Source of the DNA: an uncultured Eubacteriales bacterium
GTDB taxonomy: Bacteria; Bacillota; Clostridia; Oscillospirales; Oscillospiraceae
Assembly: GCA_934567745.1 (NCBI GenBank)
Contig: CAKTJM010000061.1
Location: 1 to 10,714, forward strand
DNA: 10,714 nt
Direction: 5' to 3'
Under the pieces are notes generated by a model. That model did not search any database, was not told where the DNA came from, and saw only the letters and a list, made by a program, of their open reading frames with translations. Below, piece by piece: positions 5,773 through 10,714 of this stretch. A program made the translations under genes and the position numbers. Position 1 is the first letter of the stretch. Every line of letters begins with the position of its first letter.

Positions 5773-6272
5773 GGAGAGAGGTGCTCGCCCAGTGGGCGGG
5801 GAAGCTGACCGCGTCGCTGCGGCAGCATCGGGCGGTGTGGCTGGTGCTGCTGGCCGGTCTGGTGCTGCTGGCGGTCCCGACGGGGGAGCGGCTGAGCGCG
5901 GACCGCGCGGAGCCGACGCCCGTGGGCTTCGACTTGGCGGCGACGGAGGATCGGCTGTCGAGGATCCTGTCCCGGATCGACGGGGCGGGGGAGGTCACGG
6001 TGGTCCTGACGGTCCGCAGCGGGACGCGGCAGATCCTGGCCGAGGACGTGGACCGCGACGACGGGTCGGAGCGCACGCAGACGGTGGTGCTCTCCCGGAG
6101 CGGCAGCGGACAGCAGACCGTGACGGTGCAGGAGGTCTATCCGGCCTATCAGGGGGCGCTCCTCGTGTGCAGCGGGGGCGACGACCCGACGGTGCGGCTC
6201 CGGCTGACCGAGGCGATGACGGCGCTCACCGGCCTGGGGGCCGATAAGATATCCATCAGTAAAGGAAAGTGA
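5769..6272 (+). CDS. spoIIIAG: Stage III sporulation protein AG
   Basis: SpoIIIAG forms a large ring in the intermembrane space of the engulfed forespore. It has 167 residues. A cytoplasmic basic N-terminus (1-21) and one membrane helix (22-37) are followed by the soluble ring-building domain. The recognisable parts are 'EDRLSRILSRIDGAGEVTVV' (60-79) and the C-terminal 'YPAYQGALLVCSGG.D' strand-loop (124-139) with a final helix and strand (141-165). It is clearly shorter than the B. subtilis protein (about 229), consistent with a reduced beta-insertion within the ring domain. The ATG at 5769 overlaps the spoIIIAF stop, with AGAGGAGA just upstream; longer upstream starts run into spoIIIAF coding sequence. 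It is 14 bases from spoIIIAH. Confidence 0.92.
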   Translation: MRREVLAQWAGKLTASLRQHRAVWLVLLAGLVLLAVPTGERLSADRAEPTPVGFDLAATEDRLSRILSRIDGAGEVTVVLTVRSGTRQILAEDVDRDDGSERTQTVVLSRSGSGQQTVTVQEVYPAYQGALLVCSGGDDPTVRLRLTEAMTALTGLGADKISISKGK

Positions 6273-6286
6273 AGGGGGACTTCGAG

Positions 6287-6856
6287 ATGAAGCTTTGGAA
6301 ACGCAATGTGATCGCGGCGGCGATCGTGCTCTTCGTGTGCGGCGCGGTGTACCTGAACTGGAGCTACGGGCAGGAAACGGCGGCGGGGAAGAGCCTCGGC
6401 CAGGCGGCCCTCGTCGGCAGCCAGACCGACCCGATGCTCAAGGACGGCGACCAGCAGGGCGCGGCCGAGGACGGGCAGGACGCCCAGCAGCAGGACACCA
6501 CGTCCGGCTACTTCTCCACGGCACGGCTCAACCGCCAGCAGGCGCGGGACAACGCGCTCTCGATGCTCCAGGAGGCGGCGAAGGACGAGAAGGCCGACAA
6601 GCAGACGGTGGACGACGCGAACGCGGCGATCCAGACCATGGCGGGCTATACGGTGACGGAGGCGCAGATCGAGAACCTCATCACGGCGAAGGGCTATACC
6701 GACTGTGTGGCCTTCCTGGGCGAGGACAGCATCAGCGTGGTCGTCTCCGCCATGGAGAACGGGATGACGGACGCGGACGCGGCGCGCATCGGCGAGATCG
6801 TGATGGAGCAGACCGGGTTCGACGCGGACCAGATCAAGATCATCGAGGCGGAGTGA
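6287..6856 (+). CDS. spoIIIAH: Stage III sporulation protein AH
   Basis: SpoIIIAH is the mother-cell partner of forespore SpoIIQ and forms the channel across the intermembrane space. It has 189 residues. KLWKRN (2-7) precedes one membrane helix (8-24). A polar Gln/Asp-rich linker (about 45-72) leads to the YscJ/FliF-like soluble domain (about 73-189). That domain contains FSTARLNRQQARDNALSMLQ (76-95) and GYTDCVAFL (136-144), and ends with a helix and strand pattern 'DQIKIIE'. The start is the ATG at 6287, with AAGGGGG (6272-6278) at good spacing; a GTG at 6269 in the same frame overlaps the spoIIIAG end and is less likely. It is the last gene of the operon, followed by the terminator at 6874-6904. 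SpoIIQ is not in the window, as expected for a forespore gene located elsewhere. Confidence 0.94.
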   Translation: MKLWKRNVIAAAIVLFVCGAVYLNWSYGQETAAGKSLGQAALVGSQTDPMLKDGDQQGAAEDGQDAQQQDTTSGYFSTARLNRQQARDNALSMLQEAAKDEKADKQTVDDANAAIQTMAGYTVTEAQIENLITAKGYTDCVAFLGEDSISVVVSAMENGMTDADAARIGEIVMEQTGFDADQIKIIEAE

Positions 6857-6873
6857 CCGCTTCGCCCTCCTAT

Positions 6874-6907
6874 GCCCCTTCCCGACACGGGAAGGGGCTT
6901 GCGTTTT
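6874..6907 (+). terminator. Intrinsic terminator of the spoIIIA operon
   Basis: A perfect 11-bp GC-rich stem (GCCCCTTCCCG 6874-6884 with its complement 6888-6898, ACA loop) is followed by TTGCGTTTT. The T-tract is interrupted, but the stem is strong and lies 17 bases after the spoIIIAH stop. Confidence 0.8.
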
Positions 6908-6927
6908 GCCGCAGGCTCCCGTATCAT
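6899..6927 (+). promoter_or_regulatory. Sigma-A promoter of the kinase-cca operon
   Basis: TTGCGT (6899-6904) and TATCAT (6922-6927) have a 17-bp spacer. The -35 box lies in the T-tract of the spoIIIA terminator, so termination and initiation signals are fused. The predicted start near 6934 gives a 30-nt leader with AAGGGGAG (6947-6954). Confidence 0.55.
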
Positions 6928-6963
6928 AGGAAGGAAAAAACACCGGAAGGGGAGTCGAGGACG

Positions 6964-7803
6964 ATGAGGGTGCGGAGAGCGATCGTGCCGTTCGTGGGCG
7001 GACTGGTGCTCGGGGCGCGGCTGGGCCGCCGGGGCCGGGAGGAGACGCGCGCGGACCGGGCGGCCATCGAGCGGCAGATGGAGCAGCTGCGGCACGAATA
7101 CGAGAAGCAGGACCGGATGCGCCGGGACTTCACGGCGAACGTCTCCCACGAGCTGAAGACGCCGCTCACGTCCATCTCCGGCTATGCGGAGATCATCCGC
7201 GAGGGGCTGGTCCGCACGGAGGACGTCGGCCGGTTCGCGGGGAAGATCTATGAGGAGGCGCAGCGGCTGATCGCCCTGGTGGAGGACATCCTGGACCTCT
7301 CGCGCCTGGACGAGGGCGCGCCGAACGCCGAGGAGCGCCGCGACGTGGACCTCTACGCCCTGTGCGAGGGGGCGATCGTCTCCCTGGCCGCGGCGGCGCG
7401 GCAGCGGGGCATCGTCTTCACGCTGACGGGCGGCCACGAGACGGTCTGGGGCGCGGAGAAGATCCTGAGCGAGATCGTGGGCAACCTCTTTGACAACGCG
7501 GTGAAGTACAACAAGGAGAACGGCCGGGTCGAGGTCTCGGTGGTCCGGGAGGGGGCCTATGTGGTCCTGACGGTCCAGGACACGGGGATCGGCATCCCGG
7601 CGGGGGAGCAGGACCGGGTCTTCGAGCGCTTTTACCGGGTGGACAAGAGCCACTCGAAGGAGATCGGCGGCACGGGCCTCGGGCTGTCCATCGTCAAGCA
7701 CGCGGCGGCCTATCACGACGCCCGGATCGAGCTGGACAGCCAGCTCGGCAAGGGCACGCGGGTGCGCGTCCTCTTCCACCCGGCGGCGGAGGGGGCGCGA
7801 TGA
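6964..7803 (+). CDS. PhoR-like histidine kinase lacking a sensor domain
   Basis: This 279-residue protein has a complete kinase core. The H-box is SHELKTPLT (61-69, phospho-acceptor H62), the N-box NLFDNAVKYN (174-183), G1 DTGIG (206-210), the F-box region VFERFYR (219-225) and G2 GTGLGLSIV (236-244). The core resembles PhoR/WalK-type class I kinases. The N-terminus is unusually short: a weakly hydrophobic stretch (6-20, possibly one membrane helix) and a charged, probably coiled-coil linker (24-54). There is no extracellular loop, HAMP or PAS domain. No sensor is encoded upstream, because the region before the ATG is the promoter and the spoIIIA terminator. No response regulator gene is adjacent. 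The gene overlaps cca by four bases (ATGA), implying co-translation. It may be an orphan kinase or a 5'-truncated PhoR; its partner is unknown. Confidence 0.9.
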   Translation: MRVRRAIVPFVGGLVLGARLGRRGREETRADRAAIERQMEQLRHEYEKQDRMRRDFTANVSHELKTPLTSISGYAEIIREGLVRTEDVGRFAGKIYEEAQRLIALVEDILDLSRLDEGAPNAEERRDVDLYALCEGAIVSLAAAARQRGIVFTLTGGHETVWGAEKILSEIVGNLFDNAVKYNKENGRVEVSVVREGAYVVLTVQDTGIGIPAGEQDRVFERFYRVDKSHSKEIGGTGLGLSIVKHAAAYHDARIELDSQLGKGTRVRVLFHPAAEGAR

Positions 7804-9128
7804 GGCTCTCGGTGCCGCCGAAGGCGCAGCAGGCGCTGGACCTGCTGCACGCGGCGGGGCACGAGGCCTGGCTGGTCGGCGGCTGCGTGCGGGACCTGCT
7901 GCTGGGCCGCACGCCGGGGGACGTGGACCTGACGACCTCCGCCCTGCCGGAGGAGACCCTGCGTGTGTTCGCGGGCTTCCGGACGATCGAGACGGGCCTG
8001 CGGCACGGGACGGTGACGGTCCTGCTGGATGGGACGCCGATCGAGATCACGACCTACCGCGTCGATGGGTCCTACACCGACGCGCGCCACCCGGACGGCG
8101 TGACCTTCACGCGCAGCCTGCGCGAGGACGCGGCCCGGCGGGACTTCACGGTCAACGCGATGGCCTACGACCGCGACGCGGGCCTGCGCGACTGGTTCGG
8201 CGGGCAGGCGGACCTGGCGGCCCGGACGATCCGCTGCGTCGGCGACCCGGCGCGGCGGTTCCGGGAGGATGCCCTGCGGATCCTGCGGGCGCTGCGGTTC
8301 GCGTCGGTCCTGGGCTTCACGATCGACCCGGCCACCGCGGCGGCGGCGCGCGCCTGCGCCCCGCTGCTCGCGCAGGTCTCCGCCGAGCGGGTCTGGGCGG
8401 AACTGGGGGAGCTCCTGTGCGGCCCGGGGGCCGGGGCGGTCCTGCGGGCCTATCCGGACGTCCTCGGCGCGGTCCTGCCGGAGCTGCTGCCGATGATCGG
8501 CTACGACCAGCGCAACGAGCACCACTGCTGGGATCTGCTCACGCACACGGCGGTCATGCTCGACCACGTCCCGCCGCGGCCGGTCCTGCGCTGGACGGCG
8601 CTGCTCCACGACGCGGCCAAGCCCGCCTGCTTCCGGCTCGGCCCGGACGGGCAGGGGCACTACTACGGCCACGCGCAGGCCGGGGCGGCCCTGGCCGACG
8701 CGGCCCTGCGCCGCCTGCGGAGCGACCGCGCCACCCGCGAGCGGGTGGTCGCGCTCGTGCGCCACCACGACGGCCCGCTGCCGGAGGATCCCCGCCTGCT
8801 GCGGCGCAGACTGGCCCGGCTGGGGCCGGAGGGGCTGCTGGATCTGATCCAGATCCAGCGCGGCGATGCCCTCGCGTTAGATCCAGCGTATTGCACAAGA
8901 GTCGAGCGGCTCGACCGCATCGATCGCATGGTCCGGGACCTGCTCTCGCAGACGCCCTGCCTGACCGTCCGCGACCTCGCGGTGCGCGGCGGGGACCTTT
9001 TGGCCCTCGGATACCGGGGCCCGGCCATCGGGCGGGCCCAGAAGACCCTGCTCGACCGGGTGCTCGACGGGTCCGTCCCCAACGAGCGGGAGGCTCTCCT
9101 GCAAGCCTTGACCACACTTGATGCATGA
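7800..9128 (+). CDS. cca: CCA tRNA nucleotidyltransferase with HD domain
   Basis: This 442-residue class II nucleotidyltransferase adds or repairs the 3'-CCA end of tRNAs from CTP and ATP. The head motif is LVGGCVRD (25-32) followed by the catalytic carboxylates D41-V-D43. Further family motifs are RRDFTVNAMAYD (113-124) and GDPARRFREDALRILRALRF (148-167). The middle carries an HD-type region: H249, H270-D271 in LLHDAAK, and H322-H323-D324. The C-terminal helical body binds tRNA, and the length suits HD-containing bacterial CCA enzymes. The ATG at 7800 overlaps the kinase stop. Codons 360-367 (8877-8900) are locally AT-rich, with TTA, CCA, ACA and AGA clustered in a gene that otherwise uses GC-ending codons. 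No clear terminator follows; only a weak GACCGC/GCGGTC pairing is seen after the stop. It could instead be called a PcnB-family enzyme, but CCA addition is expected for the sole member in a Firmicute. Confidence 0.94.
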   Translation: MRLSVPPKAQQALDLLHAAGHEAWLVGGCVRDLLLGRTPGDVDLTTSALPEETLRVFAGFRTIETGLRHGTVTVLLDGTPIEITTYRVDGSYTDARHPDGVTFTRSLREDAARRDFTVNAMAYDRDAGLRDWFGGQADLAARTIRCVGDPARRFREDALRILRALRFASVLGFTIDPATAAAARACAPLLAQVSAERVWAELGELLCGPGAGAVLRAYPDVLGAVLPELLPMIGYDQRNEHHCWDLLTHTAVMLDHVPPRPVLRWTALLHDAAKPACFRLGPDGQGHYYGHAQAGAALADAALRRLRSDRATRERVVALVRHHDGPLPEDPRLLRRRLARLGPEGLLDLIQIQRGDALALDPAYCTRVERLDRIDRMVRDLLSQTPCLTVRDLAVRGGDLLALGYRGPAIGRAQKTLLDRVLDGSVPNEREALLQALTTLDA

Positions 9129-9196
9129 CGACCGCCAAAAATCCCGGAAAAAGGGGGGCCTTCGCGGTCCCTCGACGGTGGAAAACTGTCATGCGA

Positions 9197-9218
9197 GATA
9201 TTTTTCATAAAAAATATC
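9197..9218. promoter_or_regulatory. AT-rich palindrome upstream of the permease promoter
   Basis: GATATTTTT (9197-9205) and AAAAATATC (9210-9218) form a perfect 9-bp inverted repeat around CATA, ending about 34 bases before the -10 box at 9252-9257. It lacks a GC-rich stem, so it is probably a protein site or UP-like element, not a terminator. Its centre resembles a CodY box (AATTTTCWGAAAATT), matching 11 of 15 positions by my alignment. The segment 9129-9196 before it shows nothing else convincing. Confidence 0.4.
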
Positions 9219-9248
9219 CATTTTGGTCTTTCTTTTTTCTATACACTG

Positions 9249-9257
9249 TGATATACT
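9249..9257 (+). promoter_or_regulatory. Extended -10 promoter of the permease gene
   Basis: TGATATACT (9249-9257) is an extended -10 element (TGn then TATACT). The -35 (TTTCTT, 9229-9234, 17 bp upstream) is poor, as is common with extended -10 promoters. Upstream DNA is strongly AT-rich. The predicted start is near 9264. Confidence 0.6.
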
Positions 9258-9263
9258 GGACCC

Positions 9264-9547
9264 ACTCAAAGGACCTGTCCTTTCGTCAAAAGGACGAAAA
9301 CAGGCGTTTGTGTGGCTCGTACCAAAGCAAGAGGGAGGAATGCCGTGAGCCGGTAAGGAGAGATCGAAAAGAAGGATATCCGAAAGGGCGCTGTCCCCGG
9401 ATGAAGGAAGACATCCACGAGACGACGTCCTCAACATGGCCCTCATCCTGTCAGAGGCCTGAGCCACCCACGGCAGAGGGGCGACCGCGTGTACATTCTA
9501 ATTTGTGATCGAATTGCGATCGAATCAGAAACGAGGTATTTTTGACT
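9264..9547 (+). ncRNA. Long structured 5' leader of the permease mRNA
   Basis: About 285 nt separate the predicted start from the permease ATG with no convincing gene. The first part contains AAAGGAC (9268-9274), GTCCTTT (9277-9283) and AAAGGAC (9288-9294). Segments 1 and 2, or 2 and 3, can pair but not both. The second option extends into a longer stem (CCTGT/TTTCGTC, 9274-9287, with GACGAAA/ACAGG, 9293-9304). Further stems are possible: GGATG/CATCC (9399-9403, 9412-9416), competing with ATCC/GGAT (9378-9381, 9399-9402), and GGCC-C-TC/GAGGCC (9438-9444, 9454-9459). A three-codon ORF, GTG-AGC-CGG-TAA (9345-9356), follows GGGAGG (9333-9338). No glycine, lysine, SAM, FMN or T-box consensus is recognised, and no internal T-tract terminator is seen. 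It may be a riboswitch, a protein-binding leader or merely a long UTR. Confidence 0.4.
9507..9526. repeat. Operator-like direct repeat GATCGAAT
   Basis: GATCGAAT occurs at 9507-9514 and 9518-9525, 11 bp apart, about one helical turn. The first copy also forms an inverted pair GATCG-AATTG-CGATC (9507-9521). It lies 20-40 bases before the permease ATG and ends seven bases before the Shine-Dalgarno GAGGT (9533-9537). It could bind a repressor or shape the ribosome-binding region. Confidence 0.35.
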
Positions 9548-10714
9548 ATGAGTAATAAGGGAGAGAAAAAAGGCGTCAGCGCGCTCGACTTCTTCTGCAT
9601 CGGCTTCGGTGCCATCGTCGGCGTTGGCTGGGCTGTTTCCATCAACAACTGGATGGCCAACTCTGGCGGTCCTGTCCCCGCGGGCATCGGTTATCTGGTC
9701 GCTCTGATCATGATGGTGCCTATCGCACTGTGCTACTGCGAGCTGGTCCCCATGCTCCCCGTCGCTGGCGGCGGCATGGCCTTCGCTTACAAGGCCTTCA
9801 ATGAGCAGGTCGCTGTGATCTCCGGCTGGATGGCCTTCGGCGCGTTCGTGGCCATCATCCCCTGGGAAGCCATCCAGATCACCGACGTGCTGAACTATCT
9901 GATCCCCGGCCTGAAGTCCGGCACCCCGCTGTACAACATCTATGAGACCGACATCTATCTGGTCACCATCATCATCGGCGTCATCTGCTCCTTCCTGCTG
10001 TTCGCGCTGAACATGCGCGGCCTGGCTGCTGCTGCCGGCGTGCAGAAGTTCCTCTGCGTGTTCCTGGTCGCGGCTGGTGTCATCGGCGCCATCGCCGCGG
10101 TCATCGGCGGCTCCGCTGAGAACCTCAAGCCCATCTATGACGGCACCGTGAAGGACACCCTGACCCACAGCTCCATGTTCGGCGGCGTGCTCTCCATCCT
10201 GGCGACCGCTCCGTTCTTCCTGGCTGGCTTCGAGACCATCCCGCAGGGCGTCGAGGACGCTGGCGGCGACATCGCCGGCGTCGGCAAGACCGTCGTCATG
10301 TCCGTCACCCTGGCCTGCATCTTCTACGCTGTCCTGCTGTTCTGCTTCGGCGCTGGCGTGCCCTGGCATGACTTCTATCAGCTCGACCGTCCCTGCGCTT
10401 CCAACATGTTCCTGGTCATGTATCCCGGTGCTGTCGGCACCTTCCTGTTCTGGCTGATCACCGTCGGCGCCATCGCCGGTCTGTTCACCACCTGGAACGG
10501 CTTCTTCATGGCTTCCGCCTGCCTGCTCATGGGCATGGCCCGCGGCCGTCTGATGCCCAAGATCTTCGCGAAGCAGAATGCCCGCGGCATCCCTGTCCCC
10601 GCCCTGATCGTCTGCCTGGTCCTGTCCCTCATCGGCCCCTTCCTGGGCGCCGGCCTGATCGACTCCGTGACCTGCTTCTCCGGCACCGCGTTCGTGCTGT
10701 CCTGGTTCCTGACC
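9548..10714 (+). CDS. APC-family amino-acid permease (3' end outside window)
   Basis: An open frame of 389 residues runs off the end of the window. It is a polytopic inner-membrane transporter of the amino acid-polyamine-organocation superfamily. The first helix carries the substrate-binding glycine motif IGFGAIVGVGW (18-28). Later conserved elements are CELVPMLPVAGGG (64-76) and, at the sixth helix and after, AGFETIPQGVEDAGGDIAGVGK (226-247), the APC 'GFE...E' signature. About ten hydrophobic segments are present, two short of the usual twelve, consistent with truncation by the window edge. The substrate cannot be named from sequence. The ATG at 9548 follows GAGGT (9533-9537). Codon use differs from all other genes here: all five Arg codons are CGC or CGT, Gly is mostly GGC or GGT, and GCT is frequent. 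This suggests strong expression. It is likely monocistronic up to the window edge, behind its own promoter and long leader. Confidence 0.9.
   Translation, partial: MSNKGEKKGVSALDFFCIGFGAIVGVGWAVSINNWMANSGGPVPAGIGYLVALIMMVPIALCYCELVPMLPVAGGGMAFAYKAFNEQVAVISGWMAFGAFVAIIPWEAIQITDVLNYLIPGLKSGTPLYNIYETDIYLVTIIIGVICSFLLFALNMRGLAAAAGVQKFLCVFLVAAGVIGAIAAVIGGSAENLKPIYDGTVKDTLTHSSMFGGVLSILATAPFFLAGFETIPQGVEDAGGDIAGVGKTVVMSVTLACIFYAVLLFCFGAGVPWHDFYQLDRPCASNMFLVMYPGAVGTFLFWLITVGAIAGLFTTWNGFFMASACLLMGMARGRLMPKIFAKQNARGIPVPALIVCLVLSLIGPFLGAGLIDSVTCFSGTAFVLSWFLT

Noticed and set aside
9472..9490. T-box-like sequence (AGAGGGGCGACCGCG) in the permease leader
   Set aside because: It lacks one base and the GGUGG part of the T-box core, and no Stem I motifs or downstream terminator are visible.
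9125..9508. 127-codon ORF between cca and the permease
   Set aside because: It crosses the AT-rich palindrome and promoter, has no Shine-Dalgarno site and no recognisable domain. Its last 35 codons (from ATG 9401) also lack a ribosome-binding site and amino-acid runs expected of an attenuator peptide.
1..10714. CRISPR arrays, insertion sequences, tRNA or rRNA genes, prophage or defence genes
   Set aside because: None was seen: no regularly spaced repeats, no transposase or integrase motifs, no cloverleaf ending in CCA, and no phage or defence domains in the real genes.

Overview
The window looks like chromosomal DNA of a high-GC, spore-forming anaerobic Firmicute, most plausibly Oscillospiraceae-like Clostridia. 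It carries a complete eight-gene spoIIIA operon, which occurs only in endospore formers. Its coding regions are very GC-rich, with heavy use of CGG, GGG and GCG codons, and it also has a small clostridial-type ferredoxin and Gram-positive style Shine-Dalgarno sites. The genus cannot be fixed from the sequence alone.

Layout. 48-233: a single-cluster 4Fe-4S ferredoxin (+). 234-577: a gap without a convincing protein gene. It holds a consensus minus-strand promoter and, about 150 bases further along, a perfect intrinsic terminator on the same strand, so a small RNA gene is likely; a second, plus-strand promoter serves the next gene. 578-1132: a two-helix YcxB-like membrane protein (+). 1154-1185: a bidirectional terminator shared with the convergent gene. 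1205-2017: an MBL-fold hydrolase of the COG1237 type (-). Its promoter lies back to back with a sigma-E-like promoter for spoIIIA.

2148-6856: spoIIIAA, AB, AC, AD, AE, AF, AG and AH in canonical order, tightly packed with ATGA-type overlaps. Together they encode the mother-cell half of the SpoIIIA-SpoIIQ channel: AA is the ATPase, AB to AF are membrane parts, and AG and AH are ring proteins. spoIIIAE has no ATG, GTG or TTG at the expected place; a CTG overlapping the spoIIIAD stop is the best candidate. A strong terminator follows spoIIIAH, and the -35 box of the next promoter sits in its tail.

6964-9128: a PhoR-like histidine kinase that lacks a sensor domain, overlapping by four bases with a CCA-adding tRNA nucleotidyltransferase. 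No response regulator is present in the window. 9129-9547: an AT-richer intergenic region with an AT-rich palindrome, an extended -10 promoter and a leader of about 285 bases. The leader has mutually exclusive hairpins, and an operator-like direct repeat lies near the start codon. 9548-10714 (continuing beyond the window): an APC-family amino-acid permease whose codon choice (CGC/CGT, GGC, many GCT) differs sharply from the rest of the window and suggests high expression.

Most of the window is ordinary chromosomal core. The least explained parts are the small-RNA locus at 278-461, the missing standard start of spoIIIAE, the sensorless kinase and the long structured permease leader.
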